A stretch of DNA of 21,112 nt from Acidimicrobiaceae bacterium (GCA_002722525.1 PBMJ01000031.1:1-21112), one strand, 5' to 3'; numbered from the stretch's first letter, positions 1-7,795 are shown. Notes: a model not told the origin generated them from the letters alone. A program made the numbers and translations.

Positions 1-131
1 CTGCAGCCGGAGAGCAATACCTAACTCGCCCTATGGAGTTGCCATTAATTCCTTCGTGGGCGGTTACAGCCGATGCGCAGCCCGACGTGTTCAATCAAGT
101 CCTAGAAATTGTTGAAACTGACAACTCATAG
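1..131 (+). CDS. C-terminal end of an unrecognised protein (5' truncated)
   Basis: An open frame enters from the left edge (first full codon at base 3) and ends in TAG at 129-131, giving the last 42 residues of a protein. The tail is Pro-rich and then acidic (motif LPLIPSWAV, then FNQVLEIVE). I do not recognise the family, and 42 residues are too few to assign a role. It converges on the epimerase-like gene with only 12 bases between the two stops. I see no hairpin terminator in that gap. Confidence 0.5.
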   Translation, partial: AAGEQYLTRPMELPLIPSWAVTADAQPDVFNQVLEIVETDNS

Positions 132-143
132 GATTTGATAGTG

Positions 144-1160
144 CTAGCGCAAAGAATGAACCTTTCGGGCGCTTAAGTGTCCTTGCTCTACTAGCCATTG
201 AAGAGTATCAAAGAAACTTTCTTCTAGTGGCCTCCAATCGATATTGAATTCCTGACGGGTGTGGAGGTCATCTCCTGGCCGGAGGCCAGTCATGAATTGA
301 GCAGTGGAGTAATCTAGTGGGAACGGGAGATGGAGTAGGTCAAACAGGTCACCTATGTGTCCAATGCCATGGAATAGATTATCGGGGAATTGAATCGACC
401 GTATTTTTTTTCCAGTCATATTATGGAGCAGGGTTCTAGTTTCATCCCAGTCATAAAAGTGTCCAAAAACGCCATAGTGACGAGGGCCTCGACCCCCTTC
501 TATACAACGCGCAAGAACCTCAGCAAGGTCCCTGACATCATGCATTAAAATCCCTCCTGTCTTTGGAAGGGGGAGAACTGGAACACTTAGAAGCCGTGCT
601 ATGCCACTAGCAGCAACGCTTATTCCAACATCGTTTGGTCCGACAATTCCTGAGGGCCAAACTATAACAACTGGGTGGCCTTTCTCTTGCAGATCGCGGG
701 CATAACGCTCGCCCTCAACTTTTGACTGCGCATAAACTCCAATAGGATTTTCTGAAAGAGGGCCATTGGCTATGTAGTGATCTTCTGGAGGTGGGTGCAA
801 AGTACTCTGGGACGATACGTAAACAATTGGATCCATTTTTCTTTTTGCTGCCTCTTCAAGGACTATTCGCGTTCCTTCGATATTCGTCGCTTTAAGAGAC
901 GGGATCTTTCGGATCTGAGTTCCCGTGACCGCAGCTATATGCATTGCAGCATCACACCCCTCGAGCAATGATGAAATGGCATGAATATCTGACACGTCAC
1001 CTATGACATGACTGATTTGAGGAATTTGGTGTAGTTCGGCAACTCGTTTTAACTTTTCAGCACTCCGAACAAGGGCAACTGGCTGGTGGCCAGCATCGAT
1101 TAGTTTCTTCAAAGTGTGGCCACCGGTAAATCCGGTCCCCCCAGTGACAGCTACCCTCAT
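144..1160 (-). CDS. NAD-dependent epimerase/dehydratase (extended SDR)
   Basis: A 338-residue extended short-chain dehydrogenase with an N-terminal Rossmann fold. The nucleotide motif TGGTGFTG is at residues 6-13, a Ser-rich strand YVSSQS at 114-119 supplies the catalytic Ser, and YAQSK at 143-147 supplies the catalytic Tyr/Lys pair. It resembles the dihydroflavonol-4-reductase / nucleoside-sugar epimerase branch; its substrate cannot be read from the sequence. The start is an ATG with no Shine-Dalgarno. A TAGTCT hexamer lies six bases upstream of the ATG, which suggests a leaderless transcript. The gene lies 71 bases downstream of the acyl-CoA dehydrogenase on the same strand, so it may also be read through from that gene. 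The assignment is confident at superfamily level only. Confidence 0.85.
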   Translation of the reverse strand: MRVAVTGGTGFTGGHTLKKLIDAGHQPVALVRSAEKLKRVAELHQIPQISHVIGDVSDIHAISSLLEGCDAAMHIAAVTGTQIRKIPSLKATNIEGTRIVLEEAAKRKMDPIVYVSSQSTLHPPPEDHYIANGPLSENPIGVYAQSKVEGERYARDLQEKGHPVVIVWPSGIVGPNDVGISVAASGIARLLSVPVLPLPKTGGILMHDVRDLAEVLARCIEGGRGPRHYGVFGHFYDWDETRTLLHNMTGKKIRSIQFPDNLFHGIGHIGDLFDLLHLPFPLDYSTAQFMTGLRPGDDLHTRQEFNIDWRPLEESFFDTLQWLVEQGHLSARKVHSLR

Positions 1161-1166
1161 TGTTAC

Positions 1167-1172
1167 AGACTA
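1167..1172 (-). promoter_or_regulatory. Putative -10 hexamer TAGTCT of a leaderless promoter
   Basis: TAGTCT fits the actinobacterial TAnnnT -10 consensus and ends six bases before the ATG of the epimerase-like gene. That would place the transcription start at or next to the start codon. No convincing -35 was found. The support is the same spacing at several other genes in the window that lack a Shine-Dalgarno. Confidence 0.4.
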
Positions 1173-1231
1173 TCGTATTGTTGCCCGCGCTACCGAAATC
1201 AAGCTTGGTGGTTGCGGTTACACCGATGTAT

Positions 1232-2344
1232 TTATATGCCTATCCTCTGGGCAAGTAACTCTCGATGGTATGTTGGATCTCCAAAGAGAAGCTCCGAACT
1301 TTTGGCTCGCTTGAAGTAGAGGTGAGCAGGGTGCTCCCAAGTGAATCCGATGCCGCCATGAATTTGGATATTCTCTGCGGCTGCATGGAAATAGGCTTCT
1401 GAGCAATAGGCTTTGGCGAGACTAGCGGTTGAGGGGAGCTCGTCGTTCATCTCAGCTGCGCACCACCCGGCATAGTATGCCGCTGACTTGGCTGACTCCA
1501 CTTCGAGTAACATATCAGCGCATTTGTGCTTAATAGCTTGGAAAGAACCAATTGGTCGACCGAATTGTACGCGGACCTTGGCGTATTCTACTGCCATGTC
1601 TAAGCACATTTGAGCCCCACCTACTTGCTCTGCAGCGAGACCGACAGCAGCAAGATCCAAAACCGTGGACAGTATGTCCCAGCCTTTGCCTTCTTCTCCT
1701 ATGAGTGTCGCCGGCGTTCCAGAGAAATCGATCTTTGATTGTTTTCTCGTTTGATCCATTGTTGCAAGAGAGGTCTTTGTGAGCCCTTCAGCCTCGGCAT
1801 TAACGCTGAAGAGGCTTACTCCATTTGCGGTTTGAGCAGCTACAAGGATAATTTCGGCTGTATTTCCATCTAGGACATACATTTTTGAACCGTCAAGCGT
1901 GTATCCGCCTTCTGATTCACTTGCCTGCATTGTGATTCCGCTTTGGTCCCATTTTCCGTTTTCTTCCGTGAAGGCAAGAGTTGCTATAGTTCCACTAGCA
2001 ATTTGGGGAAGCAGTTCAGCTTTTGCTGATTCGTCGCTGCTGTGGATGAGAGTGTTAGCTGCAAGGACAACACTTGAGAAGAAAGGTGCGCAAAGTAGTG
2101 ATCTCCCCATTTCTTCTAGGACTACTATGAGTTCGACGTAGCCAAAACCTTGCCCTCCAAATTCTTCAGGGATGATGAGGCTTTGGAGTCCCATTTGTTC
2201 GCTCATCTGTTGCCATACATCAGGGTCGAATCCGTTATCGGTCTCCATCTGCTCACGAACAGATGCTTCGGATGATTTTTCCTCTAAGAAATTTCGGACA
2301 AATTCTCGAAGGGTTTCTTGTTCTTCTGAAAAGGCGAAGTTCAT
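1232..2344 (-). CDS. Acyl-CoA dehydrogenase family protein
   Basis: A 370-residue flavoprotein of the acyl-CoA dehydrogenase family, which introduces an alpha-beta double bond into acyl-CoA thioesters and passes electrons to electron-transfer flavoprotein. The N-terminal helical domain starts FAFSEEQETLREFVR. The middle beta domain carries AFTEENG at about 124-130. The C-terminal helical domain has VQFGRPIGSFQAIKHK at about 259-274 and QIHGGIGFTWEH at 327-338, both family signatures. The Glu of TWEH is typical of actinobacterial FadE-like paralogues; I do not assign the catalytic base. A GGAG Shine-Dalgarno five bases before the ATG supports the start. The nearby 3-hydroxyacyl-CoA dehydrogenase and CoA transferase suggest a role in acid or isoprenoid/sterol side-chain catabolism, which is inference. 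Confidence 0.92.
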   Translation of the reverse strand: MNFAFSEEQETLREFVRNFLEEKSSEASVREQMETDNGFDPDVWQQMSEQMGLQSLIIPEEFGGQGFGYVELIVVLEEMGRSLLCAPFFSSVVLAANTLIHSSDESAKAELLPQIASGTIATLAFTEENGKWDQSGITMQASESEGGYTLDGSKMYVLDGNTAEIILVAAQTANGVSLFSVNAEAEGLTKTSLATMDQTRKQSKIDFSGTPATLIGEEGKGWDILSTVLDLAAVGLAAEQVGGAQMCLDMAVEYAKVRVQFGRPIGSFQAIKHKCADMLLEVESAKSAAYYAGWCAAEMNDELPSTASLAKAYCSEAYFHAAAENIQIHGGIGFTWEHPAHLYFKRAKSSELLFGDPTYHRELLAQRIGI

Positions 2345-2433
2345 TTTTGCTCCAGTAGTCTAATTTTCGAGGCGCTAATTGGATCGACTCTTTGATCAGC
2401 ATAGGCGAGGAAGCAGAGTTTGCCACATTAAGA

Positions 2434-2453
2434 TATGTACACATGCGTACATA
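2434..2453. promoter_or_regulatory. Palindromic operator of the toxin-antitoxin pair
   Basis: Perfect 7-base inverted arms, TATGTAC at 2434-2440 and GTACATA at 2447-2453, are separated by six bases whose core CATG is itself palindromic. The dyad lies 18 bases upstream of the antitoxin ATG and abuts the presumed -10 (TATTCT, 2460-2465). Antitoxins of this type usually bind such a dyad and repress their own operon. Confidence 0.7.
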
Positions 2454-2459
2454 CTCTGG

Positions 2460-2465
2460 TATTCT
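2460..2465 (+). promoter_or_regulatory. Putative -10 hexamer TATTCT of the antitoxin gene
   Basis: TATTCT lies exactly six bases before the ATG at 2472, with no Shine-Dalgarno between them. This fits a leaderless antitoxin transcript and supports the downstream ATG over the longer open frame. Confidence 0.45.
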
Positions 2466-2471
2466 TATTCG

Positions 2472-2756
2472 ATGGAGGGACATAGCCATATTGGTGTAAG
2501 AGATCTTCGGGCGGAGCTAGCAACGTATCTGAAAAGAGCTGAAGCGGGAGACCGTCTGATCGTGACAGTCGATGGGCGCCCCATAGCTCAAATCGGGCCT
2601 TTGGAGCCGGTAGGCGAACCGAGCTTGGAGGACCTCGTGGCTTTGGGACTTGTCAAACGACCTAAAAATATGAATCAACCTCAAAGGGCTCAACTTTCGC
2701 AAATACCGATCGACGTATCTGCGAATCGAATTATTCAAGAGTTGCGTGGCCTATGA
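2472..2756 (+). CDS. Phd/YefM-type antitoxin of a VapBC-like pair
   Basis: A 94-residue antitoxin. The N-terminal IGVRDLRAELATYLKRAEAG and the following strand VTVDGRPIAQIGPL form the Phd/YefM DNA-binding fold. The C-terminal part is the likely toxin-binding, poorly ordered tail. The open frame runs back to 2379, but those extra 31 residues look unlike any antitoxin and would cross the palindromic operator. I therefore chose ATG 2472, which is preceded by TATTCT at a six-base interval. The stop overlaps the toxin start by four bases (ATGA), so the two are translationally coupled. It is expected to neutralise the PIN toxin and repress the operon. Confidence 0.88.
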   Translation: MEGHSHIGVRDLRAELATYLKRAEAGDRLIVTVDGRPIAQIGPLEPVGEPSLEDLVALGLVKRPKNMNQPQRAQLSQIPIDVSANRIIQELRGL

Positions 2757-3172
2757 TCCTAGCTATCGATACTTCAGCTTTGGTACTTAGATACCTTCCT
2801 GGCGACCATAGGGAATTAGTTCTGACGGAAATGGAGCGAATCGGTGTTTGGTGTGCTTCGGAGCTGGTTCGGGCTGAAGTCCTGCTTACGTTACATCGAG
2901 CGTCTATTTCTCCGTCTCAGAATATGGAATTATCAACCCGGTTTAATAGCGATTGGGATTCATTTCATGTTGTGCCTCTAGATGGTCGCTGCATTAGCCA
3001 CGCTTCTCAACTGGGGTCCAGATTCGGTCTTAGGCTTGTCGATGCGCTTCATTTTGCAGCGATTGATAGACTCCCTCGACCGGTGAAATATCTCACTCTT
3101 GATCATCGACAAATCCCAGCAGCTGTCGAGCTTGGATTTGAACTACTGACCCCTTTAGAAGAACTCAGTTAA
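2753..3172 (+). CDS. vapC: VapC-like PIN-domain ribonuclease toxin
   Basis: A 139-residue PIN-domain protein, a Mg2+/Mn2+-dependent endoribonuclease fold. The acidic residues expected at the active site are visible: D6 in LAIDTSAL, E42 in SELVRAE, D97 in LVDALHFAA and D117 in TLDHR. Length and motif order match VapC toxins, which typically cut tRNA or rRNA. It is coupled to the antitoxin by the ATGA overlap. Its last four bases overlap the end of the convergent SDR gene, a very tight junction with no terminator between them. The acidic set is complete, so I see no sign that the toxin is inactivated. Confidence 0.9.
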   Translation: MILAIDTSALVLRYLPGDHRELVLTEMERIGVWCASELVRAEVLLTLHRASISPSQNMELSTRFNSDWDSFHVVPLDGRCISHASQLGSRFGLRLVDALHFAAIDRLPRPVKYLTLDHRQIPAAVELGFELLTPLEELS

Positions 3173-4101
3173 ATTTCGTTTTCCGGTCGTCCATTTCCAC
3201 CTTGCGGTTTCCCACCCATATTAGCGTTAAGTGTTGCTTGGGACATAAGTTCTTCCATAAGAGGCCCAAGTTCGGTTGGGTCATCAGGTTGAGTGCCGCT
3301 TGGTCCTAAGGCCCATCCTTCCGCAATGCCCAACTGGTTTCCTCGAATATCGAATAGTCGTCCAGTTACGTTACTTGCTTCCTCGCTACAAAGCCACGTT
3401 GCCGTTACTGCTTGCCACCGTGGAGACATCGCTTCCTTCTGCTCATCAGTCAGGCCATCCATTCCGACCAGATCTTCAGTCATTCTTGACAAGGCGGCAG
3501 GGACAAGCGCATTCACCGTGACATTGTATTTCGCTAACTCCATCGCTGTTATGACCGTAAATGCTGCAATGCCTGCTTTCGCAGTTCCGTAATTACTTTG
3601 TCCTATATTGCCGTAGATGCCTGAAGGCGATGAAGTATTGATAATTCTTCCGTAGGTTTCCTCACCTGCTTTCGCTTGATTACGCCAATAAACTGCTGCG
3701 TGGTGAGATGGGCCGAAAGTTCCTTTTAAATGGACGCTCATAATGGCATCCCAATCGTCTTCGCTAAGAGAAAAGAGCATCCGGTCTCGAAGAATTCCAG
3801 CATTATTAATGACGATGTTGAGATCTCCGAAAGTATCAACAGCTTGTTCGACCATTTCCTTTGCTGCTTGAAAATCTGCGACATTCCCGCCATTTACTAC
3901 TGCCTCGCCGCCGAATGATTTAATTTCTTCGACGACTTTCTGAGCAGCAGAAAGATCTTCACCTACTCCATGGCGGTCGCCTCCAAGATCATTTACAACG
4001 ACCTTCGCCCCGTGTGAAGCCAGCATTAACGCATGCTCACGACCTATACCACCAGCCGCTCCAGTGACTAGGGCGACTTTTCCTTCAACTAGTTTGCTCA
4101 T
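3169..4101 (-). CDS. (3R)-hydroxyacyl-CoA dehydrogenase-like SDR
   Basis: A 310-residue classical SDR. It has TGAAGGIG at 13-20, N37-D38 in VVNDLGG (the Asp favours NAD over NADP), NNAG at 99-102, Ser at 157-158, and the catalytic pair Y171/K175 in YGTAK. The stretch NDLGGDRHGVGED and the later NNAGILRDR and SGIYGN closely recall the dehydrogenase domain of peroxisomal multifunctional enzyme type 2 (HSD17B4), which oxidises (3R)-hydroxyacyl-CoA. The frame stays open to 4173, but the internal ATG at 4101 has AGAGGA just upstream and starts where the family starts. Beta-oxidation of branched or sterol-derived acyl-CoA is a likely role given the acyl-CoA dehydrogenase and CoA transferase nearby; that is inference. 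Confidence 0.88.
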   Translation of the reverse strand: MSKLVEGKVALVTGAAGGIGREHALMLASHGAKVVVNDLGGDRHGVGEDLSAAQKVVEEIKSFGGEAVVNGGNVADFQAAKEMVEQAVDTFGDLNIVINNAGILRDRMLFSLSEDDWDAIMSVHLKGTFGPSHHAAVYWRNQAKAGEETYGRIINTSSPSGIYGNIGQSNYGTAKAGIAAFTVITAMELAKYNVTVNALVPAALSRMTEDLVGMDGLTDEQKEAMSPRWQAVTATWLCSEEASNVTGRLFDIRGNQLGIAEGWALGPSGTQPDDPTELGPLMEELMSQATLNANMGGKPQGGNGRPENEI

Positions 4102-4282
4102 GATTCCTCTTTCATAATTATTGCGTCCCTCTGGGGCGAGAATACTCAAAGTCAGGGGTAAAGTGCGACCCAAGATAGATTTTCCCGTTTTTCTAGCAAA
4201 ATATTAATTTTATTTCTTCTTCTTTTGAGATGTGAAGTAAGTTCCTATTAGATGATATGCCAATCATGTAAGGGGGTACTTT

Positions 4283-5470
4283 ATGGGGGCGTTAGAAGGT
4301 ATAAGAGTGGTAGATGTGGGATTGCTTGTTCAAGGCCCGCAAGCAGGTCAAACTCTTCGAGATTTAGGGGCTGAGGTCATAAAGGTTGAACTCCCAGGAC
4401 TCGGAGACATGGCAAGGTGGATACCTATTTCAATGGAGGACTTGCGGACTCCCTATTTCGAAGCTTGTAACCGTGGGAAAAAAAGTATAACTGTTGACCT
4501 TCGTGTCGCTGAAGGCGCGAACATTTTTCGGAAGCTAGTTGATACTGCTGATGTATTAGTAGCGAATTTTAAACCCGGGACGCTTGAGGCTTGGGGGCTA
4601 AGCTATGAAGCTTTGAGCAAGACAAACCCTGGTCTCATTTATGCAATGGGTTCAACATTTGGGCCTGAAGGGAAAGGGGCCGACCGAGAAGGAGCTGACC
4701 TTGCGGGGCAAGCTGCTGGAGGACTCATAAGCACCACAGGTTCTGATGGAGAACCTCCTACGCCAGTTGGTGCCACCATAGCTGACCACATTGGGAGCAT
4801 GAATATGACTGTTGGTATTCTTGCAGCCCTTTTCTCTCGAAATGTTACCGGCAAAGGACAAAGGGTAGATGTTTCTCTTCTTGGAGGGCAGATATACGCA
4901 CAGGCCTCTGAGTACACAGCGTATTTAATGACCGGGAAAGTGCCAGGTCGAAGTAATGGAGGGCATCCGCTATTACCAATGGCCTATGGAGTTCTTGAAA
5001 CGGCTGATGGTTATATAGCCTTGGTTGGTGTTCTTCCAGATAAAAGACAAGCACTTTATGAAGCTGCGGGAGTGCCAGAGCTTATAGAAGATGAGCGCTT
5101 TGCGCCTATTATCTACACTACGGAGATAAGGCAGGAACTTTTTCGACTGCTAGCTGATGGGTTTAAAGCTAAAACTACTGATGAGTGGGCTGCAATTCTG
5201 GATCGTATCGAAGTTCGCTATGCTCCAGTCAACGATTATGAACAAGCAGCATCTGATCCGCTGGTCACAACTAACAACTACATCGTAGAGCTAGAGGACT
5301 TCAATGGAGAAACGAGAAGGGTCGTTGGTTCTCCAATTAAAATGTCCGACACCCCAACTTCTCCATCTGCATCGGCCCCAGAACTTGGACAACACACAGA
5401 GGAAGTTCTTTTAGAGCTGGGTTATACGTGGGAACAGATTGGTGCGCTTCGTGACTTGCACGCGATTTAA
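4283..5470 (+). CDS. CaiB/BaiF (class III) CoA transferase
   Basis: A 395-residue class III CoA transferase, which moves CoA between carboxylic acids through an aspartyl-CoA intermediate. The N-terminal Rossmann part has VVDVGLLVQGPQAGQTLRDLG and AEVIKVE. ANFKPG at 94-99 and the EGADLAGQ block follow, in which D139 aligns with the family nucleophile. The C-terminal linker passes through the second subunit in the usual interlocked dimer. AGGGGG at 4271-4276, six bases before the ATG, fixes the start. It is divergent from the hydroxyacyl-CoA dehydrogenase across a 181-base AT-rich gap (4102-4282). That gap includes a 14-base AAAAT/ATTTT dyad at 4198-4211, too AT-rich to call an operator. The acid substrate is not predictable. 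Confidence 0.92.
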   Translation: MGALEGIRVVDVGLLVQGPQAGQTLRDLGAEVIKVELPGLGDMARWIPISMEDLRTPYFEACNRGKKSITVDLRVAEGANIFRKLVDTADVLVANFKPGTLEAWGLSYEALSKTNPGLIYAMGSTFGPEGKGADREGADLAGQAAGGLISTTGSDGEPPTPVGATIADHIGSMNMTVGILAALFSRNVTGKGQRVDVSLLGGQIYAQASEYTAYLMTGKVPGRSNGGHPLLPMAYGVLETADGYIALVGVLPDKRQALYEAAGVPELIEDERFAPIIYTTEIRQELFRLLADGFKAKTTDEWAAILDRIEVRYAPVNDYEQAASDPLVTTNNYIVELEDFNGETRRVVGSPIKMSDTPTSPSASAPELGQHTEEVLLELGYTWEQIGALRDLHAI

Positions 5471-5512
5471 CATTCATGTTTGCACCTGCCATGAGTTTTC
5501 ATAGAAGCTAGC

Positions 5513-5518
5513 TAGCAT
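5513..5518 (+). promoter_or_regulatory. Putative -10 hexamer TAGCAT of a leaderless promoter
   Basis: TAGCAT ends seven bases before the ATG at 5526, and no Shine-Dalgarno lies between. It overlaps the small GCTAGCTAGC palindrome at 5507-5516, which I treat as chance. Confidence 0.35.
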
Positions 5519-5525
5519 TTATCCA

Positions 5526-6791
5526 ATGCACTGTTTGCAACAATGTCTAACTGCTTGTCTTCTCACTTTATGTCTGATCTCCTGCTCAAACACCAATGAA
5601 GGAAAGGTAGAAGATTCAGAAAGTTCTGTAGAAGCTGAAACTCCTTCTTCCAGTGTAATTGAGACTGAGTCTCCAACGCCAGGAGTCGAAGTTGAGGCTA
5701 TCGAAGATGAGGATGTGATTCTGGTTGGAGTCATTATCGATGAAGAGAACATCATGGCTTCATACGACCGCCAACCAGGGGTTGCGTTTATAGGGATGGT
5801 CGAAGAATATAACCGGCAGGGGGGGCTTCTGGATAAAAAGATCGAAGTTCTTCGTGAAAATAGCGAATCAAGGCTTTCGATGATCAATAGCGCGGCAGAG
5901 AAGCTAATCAAGTCAGGTGTTCAGCTTCTTGTCGTTACCTGTGAATTAGATTTTGCCGCACCAGCAGTCAAGCAAGCCAAAGAAGCAGAGGTTCTTTTGA
6001 TATCTCCTTGCGCTTCTGAAGAGGACTGGGGTTTGGGTGAGGTCGATACTCTTGCTTTCTCTATGGTTACACGTCCGAAGGTCTATGGAGCGCAACTCGC
6101 AGACCATCTTTGGGGAGAGGGAAACCGAACAGCTGCGATATTTTGGGACGATACTGTGCCGGAAACTATTCAAGAATGTATTGCTTTTCGAGATAGATGG
6201 GGGAATTTAGGGGGTAGATCGACCGTAGAGTCACCGGTCAATATGGTAACGGCACCATCTGTGATAGGCCCGGCCGACAGATTAGGGTCACTTGATGTAG
6301 ACGCGATAGCGGTATGCGCCACCAATAGGGTAGGTGTTCTAACCTTGCAACTGATCCGAGGAGCAGGATGGCTGACCCCGATAGTTGCGGGCCCATCATT
6401 GGATAGCGCCTCGTTTTTTACCTCTGATATTCCGAATCTAGGAGATTTTAGGATGGTTTCATTTGCTGGTACGAGAGGCGATGACCCATACGAGGAGGTT
6501 AATCAGGCTGCAGTGAACTTTCAGAGTATCGATGGAATTCCTCCAGCTAGTGGGCGATTTATCCTAGGTGCTGACCTTGCAGAATTATGGTTTCAAGCTG
6601 TTAATCTAGCAAGCACGGCTGATAGTAGGGTAGTGGCAGAAACCATAAAATCTTTTGAAACATTCAGCGTTCCTTCAGGGCTAATTAAGTTCGAAGGTAC
6701 CCAAGCGGTGACTGAACGTACTTTACGGATGTTAAGAAATGTTGGCGGTTATATGGTTTTTGAATCGCTGATACAAGGTTCAACTCAATAG
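5526..6791 (+). CDS. Lipoprotein, periplasmic amino-acid/amide-binding type (Peripla_BP_6-like)
   Basis: A 421-residue exported lipoprotein. A short hydrophobic leader ends in the lipobox LISC, with Cys20 as the expected acylated residue. An acidic Ser/Glu/Pro-rich linker follows to about residue 60. The remainder resembles branched-chain amino-acid/amide receptors of the type I periplasmic fold: a first strand VILVGVI, then FIGMVEEYNRQGGLLDKKIEVL, the usual position and wording for the first lobe, and later SGRFILGADLAELW. No permease or ATPase gene is adjacent, so it is an orphan receptor that may feed a transporter encoded elsewhere or act as a sensor. The ligand is unknown. It converges on the 2-hydroxyacid dehydrogenase with a seven-base overlap of the two 3' ends. 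Confidence 0.78.
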   Translation: MHCLQQCLTACLLTLCLISCSNTNEGKVEDSESSVEAETPSSSVIETESPTPGVEVEAIEDEDVILVGVIIDEENIMASYDRQPGVAFIGMVEEYNRQGGLLDKKIEVLRENSESRLSMINSAAEKLIKSGVQLLVVTCELDFAAPAVKQAKEAEVLLISPCASEEDWGLGEVDTLAFSMVTRPKVYGAQLADHLWGEGNRTAAIFWDDTVPETIQECIAFRDRWGNLGGRSTVESPVNMVTAPSVIGPADRLGSLDVDAIAVCATNRVGVLTLQLIRGAGWLTPIVAGPSLDSASFFTSDIPNLGDFRMVSFAGTRGDDPYEEVNQAAVNFQSIDGIPPASGRFILGADLAELWFQAVNLASTADSRVVAETIKSFETFSVPSGLIKFEGTQAVTERTLRMLRNVGGYMVFESLIQGSTQ

Positions 6792-7729
6792 CCGAGTTCT
6801 AAATTGACCTGACCTAGTAACGTATCGCCAGAAATATATCTTCGAACATTTTCTTGCACTCTGGAAGCCAAGAGTGAAATACCCATTTCAGGGGTATTTC
6901 CTATGTGAGGCGTTATTAGGCAGTTCTTTAAATCCCATAAAGCATGACCATCTGGAAGAGGCTCCGGATCTGTAACATCTAAAACTGCACCTAAAATTCG
7001 GCCAGATTGTAGGGCTTTTACAAGGTCGGTAGTAACTACATGTTTGCCTCGGGCAACGTTCACTAGCACTGAACGTTTGGGCATCATTTCTAAGAAAGAG
7101 GTATCCACGATCCTATTAGTCGCTGGGGTTAAGGCAAGTGCAAGTACTACAACATCGGCTAACGGAAGTATGTTGGGTAGGTCTTCAAGGCATGCTGTAT
7201 GAGTTGCAGCAGGATTTTTTTCCTTCGATCTTCGAATCACTGTCGTTTCACAACCGAAGGCTGATAGCAATGGAAGTAGATTATTTGCTATACCGCCTGA
7301 ACCAAGGATGACAACATGCGACCCGAACAGGCTCTCTCCAACTGGTGCACTCCATTGTTGTTCTCTAGCGTAAGTTACAAAGCCGCGTTTCAAGGCAAGA
7401 ATCGAACCTAGAACATGCTCTGCTACAGGTTGCGAATACACGCCCTTTCCGCACGTCCATATTCTCTGATTATCGAGCATAGGAAGAAATGGTTCAATCC
7501 CCGCAAATGGAAGCTGTACCCATTCAAGATTTGACGAAAGTAATTCAGGCAGTAATTCGGGGCGATCTGGATCTGCCCAAATAAGGCCGGAAGCCTCCTC
7601 GATTGGGCTAACCGAGGCTCCAGCTTGAATTACCGCTTCGACAAGTTGTTCTCGACGCCAGTTCTCTGGTTCAACGGCTAATTTAACAGGTTCGGTATTC
7701 TTAGTTTGAAGTTGTGTAGAGTTATTCAT
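6785..7729 (-). CDS. D-isomer-specific 2-hydroxyacid dehydrogenase family protein
   Basis: A 314-residue NAD(P)-dependent oxidoreductase that interconverts 2-oxoacids and D-2-hydroxyacids. The nucleotide-binding motif ILGSGGIA is at 141-148. The catalytic triad is present: R227 in NVARG, E256 in DPEPLP and H275 in TPHIG. The dinucleotide loop is GSGGIA instead of the more usual GxGxxG of this family, as in GhrA-like glyoxylate/hydroxypyruvate reductases, so the cofactor preference is uncertain. It is divergent from the cystathionine beta-synthase across about 56 bases, so the two promoters must be close or overlapping. TATCAT lies nine bases before its ATG. The substrate could be phosphoglycerate, glyoxylate or another 2-oxoacid. 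Confidence 0.88.
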   Translation of the reverse strand: MNNSTQLQTKNTEPVKLAVEPENWRREQLVEAVIQAGASVSPIEEASGLIWADPDRPELLPELLSSNLEWVQLPFAGIEPFLPMLDNQRIWTCGKGVYSQPVAEHVLGSILALKRGFVTYAREQQWSAPVGESLFGSHVVILGSGGIANNLLPLLSAFGCETTVIRRSKEKNPAATHTACLEDLPNILPLADVVVLALALTPATNRIVDTSFLEMMPKRSVLVNVARGKHVVTTDLVKALQSGRILGAVLDVTDPEPLPDGHALWDLKNCLITPHIGNTPEMGISLLASRVQENVRRYISGDTLLGQVNLELGY

Positions 7730-7773
7730 TTTTTCGAGATGATAGTTTGGGTGTGAGACTAGTGGTTCCGCAC

Positions 7774-7779
7774 TATGGT
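7774..7779 (+). promoter_or_regulatory. Putative -10 hexamer TATGGT of the transsulfuration operon
   Basis: TATGGT ends six bases before ATG 7786. There is no Shine-Dalgarno, so the message is likely leaderless. The interval to the start codon is the left arm of the dyad at 7780-7795. Confidence 0.4.
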
Positions 7780-7795
7780 CAATATATGGATATTG
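7780..7795. repeat. Inverted repeat spanning the start codon of cystathionine beta-synthase
   Basis: Perfect arms CAATAT (7780-7785) and ATATTG (7790-7795) flank ATGG, so the initiation codon sits in the four-base centre. It could be an operator just downstream of the -10. In a leaderless RNA it would be a weak hairpin at the 5' end. With only six AT-rich pairs, chance cannot be excluded. Confidence 0.4.

Noticed and set aside
2379..2471. An N-terminal extension of 31 codons for the antitoxin.
   Set aside because: It would translate through the palindromic operator and the -10, and the residues do not resemble the family.
4198..4211. AAAAT/ATTTT inverted repeat in the divergent region.
   Set aside because: It is entirely A/T within an AT-rich stretch, so a five-pair dyad is expected by chance.
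5507..5516. GCTAGCTAGC palindrome before the receptor gene.
   Set aside because: It is a simple repeat of a four-base word; it overlaps the presumed -10 and nothing else supports an operator.
5519..5911. A 130-codon minus-strand open frame over the start of the receptor lipoprotein.
   Set aside because: It is low-complexity (Ser/Thr/Ile-rich) and antisense to a well-supported signal peptide and acidic linker.
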